Source: an uncultured Flavobacteriaceae bacterium
GTDB lineage: Bacteria > Bacteroidota > Bacteroidia > Flavobacteriales > Flavobacteriaceae
NCBI GenBank assembly: GCA_947494205.1
Contig: CANLUH010000004.1
Location: 361,963 to 425,962 of the forward strand
DNA: 64,000 nt
Direction of reading: 5' to 3'
Shown: in pieces, positions 35,557-43,374 of the stretch
Position numbering within the stretch: the stretch's first letter is position 1
Layout: every line of letters begins with the position of its first letter
Position numbers and translations under genes: made by a program
The notes under the pieces: generated by a model
What the model was told of the DNA's origin: nothing
Seen by the model: the letters and a program-made list of their open reading frames with translations, nothing else
The model's database searches: none

Positions 35557-36983
35557 TGTTAAAAAGAAAAAAAACCAAAATAGTAGCAACGTTAGGTCCA
35601 GCTACAAGCACTAAAAGAGTATTGAAAGCAATGCTTGAAGAAGGTGCTAACGTATTTAGAATTAACTTTTCTCATGCCGATTACGAAGATGTAAAAGAAC
35701 GTGTACAAATGATACGCGAACTAAACGAAGAGTTTGGCTATAATGCTTCTATTTTAGCCGATTTACAAGGTCCTAAACTTCGAGTTGGGGTAATGAAAGG
35801 AGAAGTTATTGTAAACCCAGGAGACGAGATTATTTTTGCAACAGGAGAACGTTTTGAAGGCACTAAGCAACGTGTTTACATGACCTACGATAACTTTCCA
35901 CAAGATGCAAAACCAGGAGAACGTATTCTTTTAGATGATGGTAAATTAATATTCGAAGTTGTTTCTACAGACCAAAAGAGCGAAGTAAAAGCCAAAGTAA
36001 TACAAGGTGGCCCACTAAAATCTAAAAAAGGAGTAAATCTACCAAATACCAATATCTCGCAACCTGCATTAACAGAAAAAGATATAGAAGATGCTAAATT
36101 TGCTTGCGAACTGCAAGTGGATTGGATGGCATTATCTTTTGTACGTCATGCTGAAGATTTAATGGTATTACAAGAATTAATAAAGGAACATAGCGAACAT
36201 AAAATACCAATCATTGCAAAGATTGAAAAACCAGAAGGTGTAGCCAACATAGATAAAATTGTGGCGTATTGCGATGGTTTAATGGTAGCACGTGGAGATC
36301 TAGGAGTAGAAATACCTGCAGAAGAAGTACCATTAGTACAAAAGCAATTAGTATTACGCGCTAAAAAGGCTAGAATACCAGTAATAATTGCCACGCAAAT
36401 GATGGAAACTATGATTAATAGTTTAACACCAACACGAGCAGAAGTAAACGATGTTGCTAATTCTGTAATGGATGGTGCCGATGCCGTAATGCTATCTGGC
36501 GAAACCAGTGTAGGGCAATATCCAGTACAAGTAATACAACAAATGGCAAGTATAATTCGCAGTGTAGAAGACTCAGACTTAATACAAGTACCGCAAGAGC
36601 CACCACACATACGTACCAAACGTTACATTACAAAATCCATCTGTTACCATGCCGCACACATGGCAAACGAAATAGATGCAAAAGGGATTTCTACATTAAC
36701 CAATAGTGGTTATACCGCCTTTCAAATATCGGCATGGAGACCAAAATCGCATATATTAGTATTTACGTCTAACAAACGTATACTAACACAATTAAACCTA
36801 CTTTGGGGTGTAAAAGCTTTCTTCTACGATAAGTTTGTAAGCACTGACGAAACCATAGAAGATGTAAACCAAATAGCGCAAGACAAGGGCTATTTAGAAA
36901 AGGGAGACATGCTAGTAAGTCTAGCTGCCATGCCAATACAAGACAAAGGGATGGTAAACACGCTTAGAGTAACGGAAATATAG
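35556..36983 (+). CDS. pyk: Pyruvate kinase
   Basis: Converts phosphoenolpyruvate and ADP to pyruvate and ATP in glycolysis. N-terminal KTKIVATLGPATST, substrate-site NFSHADYEDV, B domain (about 75-165), the catalytic Lys and Glu in IPIIAKIEKPEGVANI, MVARGDLGVEIPAEEVPLVQK and the ATQMMETM, TPTRAEVNDVANSV signature are all present. 475 residues is normal. Translation is probably coupled to the preceding gene. A hairpin repeat (37026) and a terminator (37144) follow. Confidence 0.97.
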   Translation: MLKRKKTKIVATLGPATSTKRVLKAMLEEGANVFRINFSHADYEDVKERVQMIRELNEEFGYNASILADLQGPKLRVGVMKGEVIVNPGDEIIFATGERFEGTKQRVYMTYDNFPQDAKPGERILLDDGKLIFEVVSTDQKSEVKAKVIQGGPLKSKKGVNLPNTNISQPALTEKDIEDAKFACELQVDWMALSFVRHAEDLMVLQELIKEHSEHKIPIIAKIEKPEGVANIDKIVAYCDGLMVARGDLGVEIPAEEVPLVQKQLVLRAKKARIPVIIATQMMETMINSLTPTRAEVNDVANSVMDGADAVMLSGETSVGQYPVQVIQQMASIIRSVEDSDLIQVPQEPPHIRTKRYITKSICYHAAHMANEIDAKGISTLTNSGYTAFQISAWRPKSHILVFTSNKRILTQLNLLWGVKAFFYDKFVSTDETIEDVNQIAQDKGYLEKGDMLVSLAAMPIQDKGMVNTLRVTEI

Positions 36984-37025
36984 TAAGCTGTGCTTACTCG
37001 TAACTCTACAATAAAAATAAATAGG

Positions 37026-37061
37026 GAGTTACTAAAAGGGTCGCCCTTTCAGCAGTAACTC
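37026..37061. repeat. Nested hairpin element downstream of pyk
   Basis: Outer arms GAGTTACT/AGTAACTC (8 bp, perfect) enclose inner arms AAAGGG/CCCTTT around TCG. The following CTCTGCGAGGAGTTCC repeats part of the outer arm. It resembles a dispersed intergenic repeat; function unknown. Confidence 0.5.
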
Positions 37062-37143
37062 TCTGCGAGGAGTTCCAACAAAAAACCTCTACTTAGCGCA
37101 GACGAAGTGTTTAATTGTTAACGCAAAAGAACATTACATATAA

Positions 37144-37179
37144 AAGAAGACCTGTTATAATAGTATAGCAGGTCTTCTT
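37144..37179. terminator. Terminator downstream of pyk
   Basis: An 11-bp stem AAGAAGACCTG/CAGGTCTTCTT with a 14-nt loop, followed by ATTTTAT. About 160 nt after the pyk stop. No minus-strand gene is adjacent, so it probably ends the acpP-pyk transcript. Confidence 0.7.
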
Positions 37180-37506
37180 ATTTTATATAAAAACTATAGA
37201 ATATATTTTACACAATACCTTCAATAAAGATTGCTCCATTATCGTCTTTGTTTAAAATGTAAAATCGAACACCATCGAAATTTCATATAAATTAAAATGT
37301 GTTTTAACCCTTCTAAGTTAGTACATCTAGAACCTTTCATTATAAATAAAATAGCTCAAGCATTCCATTTTTTAGGGTTTTTTACCTCAAAACTGTTAAA
37401 TTAATAACAATATTCACATAATTAACAGTTTTACGTGTAATTATTCACATATAAATCACACTAAAGCTTCGATTAATGAAATAAGTAAAATTAAAACCTG
37501 AAGATT
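37180..37506. other. Intergenic region, possible gene remnant
   Basis: No intact gene. On the minus strand 37208-37282 is a short open stretch (FDGVRFYILNKDDNGAIF) ending in a stop, with another stop just upstream and no start codon. It could be a decayed 3' end, but it is too short to assign. Confidence 0.3.
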
Positions 37507-37794
37507 ATGATGACAGATACAAGAATACAAACCATAGAAAAAGAGCAAATAAAATTTTTAAAATTCCCTAAAGAAGAAGTGTTAAGTTCTAAAACCGAAA
37601 AAGCAGAAAGAACCGTAACGTTAAGAAGAGCTTTAGCCTTAGGTAATTTAGAACATGGAAAAGTAGGTATCTTATTTATGGATAACGATGGCTTTAAAAA
37701 AGTAGAAACCACCGTTTGGGGTGTCACCGACAAATCGGTAATATTAAAAGAATCTACAATAATTCCTTTAGAACGTATTTTGTGGGTGTCTTAA
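37507..37794 (+). CDS. Conserved hypothetical small protein
   Basis: A 95-residue soluble protein with mixed charge. Visible: RRALALGNLEHGKVGILFMDNDGFKKVETTVWGVTDKSVILK (in part LGNLEHGKVGILFMDNDG) and a C-terminal IIPLERILWVS, a pattern seen in small flavobacterial proteins of unknown role. ATG 37507 or 37510 may be used. Reading on the opposite strand gives no better candidate. Function unknown. Confidence 0.7.
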   Translation: MMTDTRIQTIEKEQIKFLKFPKEEVLSSKTEKAERTVTLRRALALGNLEHGKVGILFMDNDGFKKVETTVWGVTDKSVILKESTIIPLERILWVS

Positions 37795-37846
37795 TTATCT
37801 ATGAGATTTTTTAAATAACCTCAGTAACCTTTATAAATATATAATT

Positions 37847-37951
37847 TTGCCCCAAAAAACCTCTATAAAAAAAATAGTCACATCATTTATTTTCGGTATC
37901 ACATTATTGTTTTTATTATTTTTTGTAAAAATTCTTTTTAAAATTCAATAA
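37847..37951 (+). CDS. Possible 34-residue single-helix membrane microprotein (TTG start)
   Basis: TTG at 37847 opens a short frame, MPQKTSIKKIVTSFIFGITL then LFLLFFVKILFKIQ: a basic N-terminus and one membrane helix. It lies 52 nt after the 95-residue gene on the same strand. AT-rich DNA yields such frames by chance, so this is weak. Confidence 0.25.
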   Translation: MPQKTSIKKIVTSFIFGITLLFLLFFVKILFKIQ

Positions 37952-37976
37952 AATCTAGAGGATACTTATACTACTT

Positions 37977-38014
37977 AAAAAAAGATAATAGTTAAATACT
38001 TAACTATTATCTTT
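37977..38014 (-). terminator. Terminator of the peptide/lipoprotein unit at 38.0-39.1 kb
   Basis: A 15-bp stem AAAGATAATAGTTAA/TTAACTATTATCTTT with a 4-nt loop and a T-run on the minus strand. It lies 43 nt after the stop of the Gly-rich lipoprotein gene. Confidence 0.8.
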
Positions 38015-38056
38015 CAGTAATTTGTTATTTCTTCTTTTACAATACAAAAATAAAAT

Positions 38057-38806
38057 TTAACAATGATCGGCAGCACCAGATAAAGCTCCTCCAATTGCTC
38101 CAAGAATGCCTCCAGCTGCACATCCTCCTACTGCACCTGCTGCAGTACCAGGGCCAGGAGCTGCTACAGTACCAACAGCAGCACCAACAGCAGCTCCTAC
38201 ACCGCAACCAGCTACACTACCTGTTACACCTCCTCCAAGAGTACCTGCAACACATTTTCCCCAACAGTCCCACCAACCTTCACATTCACTTCTTAATAAT
38301 AACCTTTCTTCAGAATTAGCTTCATCTAAAGTACCCATCCAATCTACAAAAGCAATCATAATACCTATGCTATCTACTAATATTTGCTGTTCTAAAACTG
38401 CAATATTTGAATTTAACACCTCATTATTAAGATCCATTAAATAGTTTTTATACTCTTCCTTTGTTCCATAAGAATTGGTCTGCGCTATAGTATTTGAATA
38501 TTCAATAAACTCATTAGAAAAAGAGACTTCTTCATCTGTTTTTGCTAAATGATTATTTAAACTCATATCTACAATCTTCAAACCTTGTTTTTTAGATTCA
38601 TTAATAAATATATCTCCAAGTTCTGTCTCGTTTAGATTAGTATTTTCTATTGATTTTTTTAATGTTAAATCAAATGATTTTATAAGCTTACTAATGTTTT
38701 CAGAATTATCTACTAAATTTTGTTGCTCTGCTAATTGATCTTCATTGCATGCAAAAAATGTTAAACTAAGTATTAATGCAATTGTAATTTTCGATAAATG
38801 TTTCAT
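38057..38806 (-). CDS. Lipoprotein with a Cys- and Gly-zipper-rich C-terminus
   Basis: A 249-residue protein of unknown function. The signal ends in a lipobox (LTFFAC, Cys 20). The middle (about 25-165) is helical and charged. The C-terminal about 75 residues are strikingly different: SECEGWWDCWGKCVAGTLGG, then repeated GxxxG/AxxxG patterns, a PGPG turn, and end DHC. At least seven Cys fall in this segment. A hydrophobic Gly-zipper bracketed by Cys resembles membrane-active bacteriocins or pore segments in composition only. The gene lies 126 nt behind a double-glycine-leader peptide gene, same strand, sharing a terminator. It may be the peptide's partner or immunity protein; inference. Confidence 0.65.
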   Translation of the reverse strand: MKHLSKITIALILSLTFFACNEDQLAEQQNLVDNSENISKLIKSFDLTLKKSIENTNLNETELGDIFINESKKQGLKIVDMSLNNHLAKTDEEVSFSNEFIEYSNTIAQTNSYGTKEEYKNYLMDLNNEVLNSNIAVLEQQILVDSIGIMIAFVDWMGTLDEANSEERLLLRSECEGWWDCWGKCVAGTLGGGVTGSVAGCGVGAAVGAAVGTVAAPGPGTAAGAVGGCAAGGILGAIGGALSGAADHC

Positions 38807-38932
38807 TTTTTAATGTTTTATTTAAGGCATAATTAATTATTGTAGGAATCTATGCCAATACTCCTTATGTAATAAAAGATAATCTCTTCCTATTTTTAAT
38901 AGTGTAATACTATACTGTGATACTATATTTTT

Positions 38933-39145
38933 TTATACTATTGTACCTTCCTGTGTACCAGTAGTTGGATTTTGAAAAGAAATAAAACTTACTGTTGGTA
39001 TATTAGCAGATAAAACGCTCACTAAAGTTTCACCACCAGATGAGTCTCCCCATTGGCAACCTCCGTTAACTTTTCTTATTTCAACATCTGTAAGTTCTGT
39101 CACAGTTTCTTTTGTAAATACTAATTTTGTTTTGTCTTTTTTCAT
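38933..39145 (-). CDS. Double-glycine-leader peptide (RiPP-precursor-like), 70 residues
   Basis: The N-terminal half is a Bacteroidota-type leader: Lys-rich start, then VFTKETVTELTDVEIRKVNGG, ending in Gly-Gly (about 28-29). The core CQWGDSSGGETLVSVLSANI and the rest are Ser/Thr-rich with one Cys, the composition of lanthipeptide-type precursors, but no lanthionine synthetase is present in the window. Upstream at 39185-39204 lies an inverted repeat TTAGCAT/ATGCTAA. The AraC-type regulator gene lies 346 nt upstream, same strand. Confidence 0.7.
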   Translation of the reverse strand: MKKDKTKLVFTKETVTELTDVEIRKVNGGCQWGDSSGGETLVSVLSANIPTVSFISFQNPTTGTQEGTIV

Positions 39146-39491
39146 CGTGATTATGTTTAATTATTAATATTTCTTGTTACGTTATTAGCATATACAAATG
39201 CTAAAAGAACAACTAAGTAGAAATCCATTTAAGCTTAAATTAGATTGTAACAATATGTTTAAACACTTATTTGTTGGGGTCAAAATAATCGTAAAAAAAA
39301 GTGTAATACAAGGCATAGTCACCTAATATTTATAAAAGATAAGGCAATAATTAAAAACATAATTATTTGATTTTCAATTATTTAAAAGCAAAATATTAAT
39401 TGTACTCTAAGAAGGCATAACATAAGGTACAAACACCGACTATTTATAAAAACGCGGGAATGAAGGAGTAAAAAAGATTTTTAATAAAGCA
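39146..39491. other. Intergenic region before the peptide gene
   Basis: Contains the inverted repeat TTAGCAT-ATACAA-ATGCTAA (39185-39204), about 40 nt before the peptide start, which could be an operator. No gene and no well-placed promoter pair were found in the remainder. Confidence 0.4.
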
Positions 39492-41222
39492 CTATAAATT
39501 CTCGTTTTGAATTTTTTTAATGTAAACTGAAGGCGTTAATCCTGTTTCTGCTTTAAAATATCTACCAAAAGCATCAGAATTTTTATAACCTATCTCTTCG
39601 GCTATAGCTTTTATAGAATATGCTCTTAAACGTTTATTGTTCTTTAATTCTACAATAGCATAATTTATTCTTAGCTCATTAATATAGGTGCTAAAAGATT
39701 TTTCTAAATGTGTATTAACTATTTTAGATAAATAAGACGTGTTCGTTTTTAATTTTTTAGCTGTAGTGTGTAAGGAGCAATCTTTACGTAAAAAATAGTT
39801 AGTACTTTCTAATTTTTGAAGCTTATCTAATAAAGCCTTAACTTTGTCTGAATCCAGCTTATATTGCGAGTTTTTAATCCCTTCTGCTGTACCTTCTTTA
39901 ACTTTAGTACTTGTCAATGCATTATTAGCTTTATTCAATTTATTTTCTTCTAAAGTCTTTACTTTAACCATTAACTCATTAAAGCGTTTTTGGTTTTCTC
40001 TTGTCTTCTTTTTTAAATAAACAGTAATAGCAAATATTATAATAAGTAAGATAAAACTAAGTCCTGCCCAAAACCATTTTGTTTTTTTCTCTCCTTCTTT
40101 TTCTAAAATCTCTTTTTCTAAATCAGATTGATGGTTCTTCTTTAAATATTGAACGTTTTCATTTAAAGTAATTTCATATATTTTATCTATAATGTTAAAA
40201 TAGTCTTTAAAGTAAACTTCTTTAGCTATACTATGTCTTGAAAAGTATTCATTAGATAGTTCAACAGCTCCAATCTTTTTATAAGCCTCTGCAAATAATT
40301 TATAATTTTTATGCAATTGAAAGGCTGTTGCTTTAGAGTCTGAATTTTCTATTTCTTTTAAATATGTAATAGTCTTATTGTAATCTTCTTGTTTATAAGC
40401 AATACTAGCTAGTTCATATTTTGCTTGCTTAATAAATGTTATATTTTTTAATGTATTTGCACAAGTTAAAGCGTCTTCAAAATCGGCTATAGCTAATGCT
40501 TTATTATTTTTCACAACATGTATTTTTGCTCTTGAGCTAAGCATATAATACATAAATTTTAAATTATTTTTAGCTTTCGCTTGTGCAATCCCTTTTTCCA
40601 CAAGAGGCAATGCTTTATCTGTTTTATTAGATTGTAAGTAAGCATCTATTAGCTTTTTTCTAGTAAAACGTTCTCGTTTAGAATCTTTTGCTTTTAAAGC
40701 GTCTTCATACAACTCTTCTAACGAAAAAATTACATTTTCTGGCACAGCTTTATGAGATTCCACCTTACTTTTAATTATTTCGATTGCAAAATCAATATAA
40801 TCTGTAGAATACCCCTCTTTTTGTTTTCTAGCCAGCTCCAATAACTTTCTATAAGATTTTAATGCCTTATTGTATTTATAATTATTGTCATAAATTCTAG
40901 CGATGAAATATATGTTTACTATAGAATCTACTGGTTTGTTAAATAAACTAGATCTTTTAAAATAATAGTAAGGGATACTATCCAAATCTCCTTTATTTTC
41001 TTGAGCAATAGCCATAGCTGCATAAGCCATAGACAGATTACTTACATTGTTAGCCTCTTCGTTTAACTTTATATATTTATGACAAAATGTTATTGCCTTT
41101 TCTGGATTACTATAAATATGCTTTTTTATAGAGTCTCCAATTGTTCTTATAGATTCTTGGGCAGAAACATTAAGAATAAAGGTAGCAACTAATAAAATAA
41201 ATACAATTCTTTTAAGAGACAT
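39492..41222 (-). CDS. Membrane AraC-type regulator with TPR sensor domain
   Basis: A 576-residue hybrid regulator. I choose ATG at 41220-41222 (MSLKRIVFILLVATFILNVSA, a clean signal peptide) over ATG 41271-41273, which adds 17 hydrophobic residues and begins inside a 36-bp palindrome. Periplasmic TPR repeats span about 40-350, followed by a coiled region, a transmembrane helix (WFWAGLSFILLIIIFAITVYL, about 378-398 in this numbering, split WFWAGLSFILLIII), a linker and a C-terminal AraC helix-turn-helix with the signature IAEEIGYKNSDAFGRYFKAE. TPR-TM-AraC proteins are common in flavobacteria. It is flanked on both sides by double-glycine peptide genes, which it may control. Confidence 0.88.
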   Translation of the reverse strand: MSLKRIVFILLVATFILNVSAQESIRTIGDSIKKHIYSNPEKAITFCHKYIKLNEEANNVSNLSMAYAAMAIAQENKGDLDSIPYYYFKRSSLFNKPVDSIVNIYFIARIYDNNYKYNKALKSYRKLLELARKQKEGYSTDYIDFAIEIIKSKVESHKAVPENVIFSLEELYEDALKAKDSKRERFTRKKLIDAYLQSNKTDKALPLVEKGIAQAKAKNNLKFMYYMLSSRAKIHVVKNNKALAIADFEDALTCANTLKNITFIKQAKYELASIAYKQEDYNKTITYLKEIENSDSKATAFQLHKNYKLFAEAYKKIGAVELSNEYFSRHSIAKEVYFKDYFNIIDKIYEITLNENVQYLKKNHQSDLEKEILEKEGEKKTKWFWAGLSFILLIIIFAITVYLKKKTRENQKRFNELMVKVKTLEENKLNKANNALTSTKVKEGTAEGIKNSQYKLDSDKVKALLDKLQKLESTNYFLRKDCSLHTTAKKLKTNTSYLSKIVNTHLEKSFSTYINELRINYAIVELKNNKRLRAYSIKAIAEEIGYKNSDAFGRYFKAETGLTPSVYIKKIQNENL

Positions 41223-41268
41223 TGAAATTAAAAAATAAGATATTGTTAATAAAGCTATTAGACAGTAA

Positions 41269-41304
41269 AACATAACCCAATATTTATAAATATTGGGTTA
41301 TGTT
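41269..41304. promoter_or_regulatory. Perfect 36-bp palindrome between regulator and peptide genes
   Basis: Arm AACATAACCCAATATTTA is followed directly by its exact reverse complement. It sits in the 137-nt region between the divergent regulator (start 41222) and peptide gene (start 41360). Because both genes point away, it is unlikely to be their terminator; an operator or an mRNA leader hairpin fits better. Confidence 0.6.
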
Positions 41305-41359
41305 CTTTTAAATTATCAGACAAAATTAAGCATATTTGTCCAAAACAAAATAACAAAGT

Positions 41360-41581
41360 ATGAAAACTCAAGCAAAGCGTATTTTAGAATTTAAAAAAAG
41401 TGGAATTATAGAACTAAATAACGATCAATTACATCGCATTAATGGAGGTACTGGCAATACAGCTACCACTACCGAGCTAACTGGCACTGGAATTACTTCG
41501 ACTATGCCTTGCATAGTAACAACAACACTCACTATAGATTCTAACGGATCTACATTTCTTTGTGACCCTGTTGGTCCTTAA
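41360..41581 (+). CDS. Double-glycine-leader peptide (RiPP-precursor-like), 73 residues
   Basis: Leader MKTQAKRILEFKKSGIIEL then NNDQLHRINGG, with Gly-Gly at about 29-30. The core is rich in Thr and Ser (TGNTATTTELTGTGITST) with two Cys (PCIVTT and FLCDPVGP), a residue set compatible with thioether rings or a disulfide. A CATATTTG box at 41331-41338 is one base off the -7 consensus. A 12-bp stem-loop follows. The divergent AraC-type gene, and the palindrome between them, suggest control by that regulator. No modification enzyme, C39 peptidase or dedicated exporter is adjacent; the nearest ABC genes are at 43957-45551. Confidence 0.7.
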   Translation: MKTQAKRILEFKKSGIIELNNDQLHRINGGTGNTATTTELTGTGITSTMPCIVTTTLTIDSNGSTFLCDPVGP

Positions 41582-41596
41582 AAGCAAAATCAACTA

Positions 41597-41645
41597 TATT
41601 CCCAAACGAGTATTTATTTATGCACGTTTGGGAATACTTACTTTA
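41597..41645. terminator. Stem-loop after the peptide gene
   Basis: TATTCCCAAACG/CGTTTGGGAATA, a perfect 12-bp stem with a 16-nt loop, 16 nt after the peptide stop and 36 nt from the convergent dinB stop. The T-tract is weak, so it may be a bidirectional terminator or an RNA-stabilising hairpin. Confidence 0.6.
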
Positions 41646-41672
41646 CAAAAAACAGAAGTTGATTAACAATTA

Positions 41673-42773
41673 TTAAAACTCAAACCTCAACTGCACAGTT
41701 ACGGCTTTGGGTTTTTCTTTTTTAACGACTTTCTCTGTATTTAAATTAGATAACGAAATGCCTAATAAACGTACAGAATTATTCAATTTATCTTGGTAGA
41801 GTAAATCTTTTGCTGTTTCTAAAATTAAAGACTTATCGCTAATAAAGTAAGGCAGCGTTTTACTACGTGTTTGTAATGTAAAATCGCTGTACTTAATTTT
41901 TAAAGTTACTGTTTTTCCAGCTACTTTACTTTTGTTTAAGCGTCTAGCAACTTCTTCGGCAATATGGTCTAGTTTTTCTAGCATAAAAATCTCTGAAGAC
42001 AAATTCTCATTAAACGTACGCTCTGCCGCTAACGATTTTCTAATGCGATTGGGTTTTACTTCACTATTCTGTATACCACGAACTATGTAATAATAGTACT
42101 TCCCAGATTTCCCGAAGTTAGATTCTAAAAACTCTATAGATTTTGCTTTTAAATCCACACCTGTAAAAATGCCTTTTTGGTACATTTTTTCGGCAGTTAC
42201 TTTACCAATACCGTAAAATTTTCTAATATCTAAAGCTTCTAAAAAATCGAGAACCTCTTCTGGGTTTACTGTTTTTTGTCCGTTAGGTTTGTTATAATCG
42301 CTGGCTACTTTAGCAATAAACTTATTTATAGAAATCCCTGCCGATGCTGTTAAACCGACTTCATTAAAAATACGAGTGCGTATCTCTTCGGCAAGCATAG
42401 ACGCACTGGGGTTTCCTTTTTTGTTTTCGGTAACGTCTAAATAGGCTTCATCTAGAGATAGCGGTTCTACCAAATCTGTATAATCATGGAAAATAGCACG
42501 TATTTTTTTAGAGATTTCATTGTAACGCTCATACCGTGGGCGTACAAACAACAAATCTGGACACAAACGTCTTGCTTTTACACCGCTCATAGCACTACGC
42601 ACTCCAAATACGCGTGCTTCGTAACTTGCAGCACTAACTACACCACGTGTACCACTCCCTCCAACAGCTAACGGCTTTCCTTTTAGTTCAGGATTATCCA
42701 TCTGTTCTACAGATGCATAAAAGGCATCCATATCTACATGAATAATTTTTCTAATTGGTAAATCGCTTTGCAT
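41673..42773 (-). CDS. dinB: DNA polymerase IV (Y family)
   Basis: Translesion polymerase. The metal ligands are visible in HVDMDAFYASVEQ (Asp14) and PLSLDEAYLDVT; the finger region has AVGGSGTRGVVSAASYEARVFGV (part: VVSAASYEARVFGV), and the helix-hairpin-helix is FYGIGKVTAEKM. A little-finger domain covers about 245-350. Length of 366 is normal, but the extreme C-terminus lacks an obvious beta-clamp-binding QLxLF motif; VQLRFEF may serve. Upstream minus-strand TAAATTTA is a possible weak -7 box. No LexA-type operator is seen. Confidence 0.94.
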   Translation of the reverse strand: MQSDLPIRKIIHVDMDAFYASVEQMDNPELKGKPLAVGGSGTRGVVSAASYEARVFGVRSAMSGVKARRLCPDLLFVRPRYERYNEISKKIRAIFHDYTDLVEPLSLDEAYLDVTENKKGNPSASMLAEEIRTRIFNEVGLTASAGISINKFIAKVASDYNKPNGQKTVNPEEVLDFLEALDIRKFYGIGKVTAEKMYQKGIFTGVDLKAKSIEFLESNFGKSGKYYYYIVRGIQNSEVKPNRIRKSLAAERTFNENLSSEIFMLEKLDHIAEEVARRLNKSKVAGKTVTLKIKYSDFTLQTRSKTLPYFISDKSLILETAKDLLYQDKLNNSVRLLGISLSNLNTEKVVKKEKPKAVTVQLRFEF

Positions 42774-42879
42774 GGTGTAAATTTACAATATTACTAATAT
42801 AGTGTCTAAAACAATTAACATCTTACAATTGTTTAAAAGGTAAAATAAAATTTATAGATTTAGAGACTAATTTAAAAGA

Positions 42880-42897
42880 CTTCCGTTTTCACGGAAG
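42880..42897 (+). repeat. TTTC-loop hairpin before a start codon (copy B)
   Basis: CTTCCGT-TTTC-ACGGAAG, perfect 7-bp stem, ending 6 nt before ATG 42904. Stem bases differ from copy A in a compensatory way while the loop is the same. Confidence 0.6.
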
Positions 42898-42903
42898 GTA
42901 AAC

Positions 42904-43374
42904 ATGATAGAAATAGAACGTAAATTCCTGGTAAACTCTACAGCTTTTAAAGACGAAGCTTTTAAAAGCACATGCATAATACAAGGTTTTTTAAGTACAG
43001 ATAAAGCACGAACAGTACGTGTACGCCTAAAAGGCGATGTTGGTTTTTTAACCATAAAAGGTAAATCTACAAACGATGGTTTATCGCGTTTTGAATGGGA
43101 AAAAGAACTACCAAAAGACGAAGCAGAAGCATTATTAAAATTGTGTTTAAAAGGTATTATCGATAAAATACGATATGAAATAAAAGTGGATAATCATATT
43201 TTTGAAGTCGATGAATTCTTTGGCGATAATGAAGGTTTAATCGTTGCGGAAGTAGAGCTAAACACAGAAACAGAAACGTTTACCAAACCCAATTGGCTAG
43301 GTAAAGAAGTAACAGGAGATATTAAATATTATAATTCGCAATTAAGCCTAAATCCGTTTAAATTATGGGACTAA
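42904..43374 (+). CDS. CYTH-domain protein, probable inorganic triphosphatase
   Basis: A 156-residue CYTH tunnel-fold protein. It starts with the signature MIEIERKFLV (ExExK), and the paired basic and acidic strands follow: RTVRVRLKG, FLTIKGK, RFEWEKELP, KIRYEIKV, FEVDEFFGDNEGLIVAEVEL. Single-domain bacterial CYTH proteins mostly hydrolyse inorganic triphosphate or related phosphates. It overlaps the following lipoprotein gene by 10 nt, so they are cotranscribed. Confidence 0.9.
   Translation: MIEIERKFLVNSTAFKDEAFKSTCIIQGFLSTDKARTVRVRLKGDVGFLTIKGKSTNDGLSRFEWEKELPKDEAEALLKLCLKGIIDKIRYEIKVDNHIFEVDEFFGDNEGLIVAEVELNTETETFTKPNWLGKEVTGDIKYYNSQLSLNPFKLWD

Noticed and set aside
36146..36619. 157-codon minus-strand frame inside pyk
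   Set aside because: Antisense to an unambiguous pyruvate kinase; composition typical of antisense codons.
37208..37282. Minus-strand fragment FDGVRFYILNKDDNGAIF
   Set aside because: Protein-like but closed by stops on both sides within 24 codons; no family recognised.
38095..38444. Two plus-strand Pro/Ala- or Leu/Gln-rich frames opposite the Gly-rich lipoprotein
   Set aside because: Mirror image of the GC-richer Gly/Ala codons; the minus-strand lipoprotein has a signal, lipobox and terminator.
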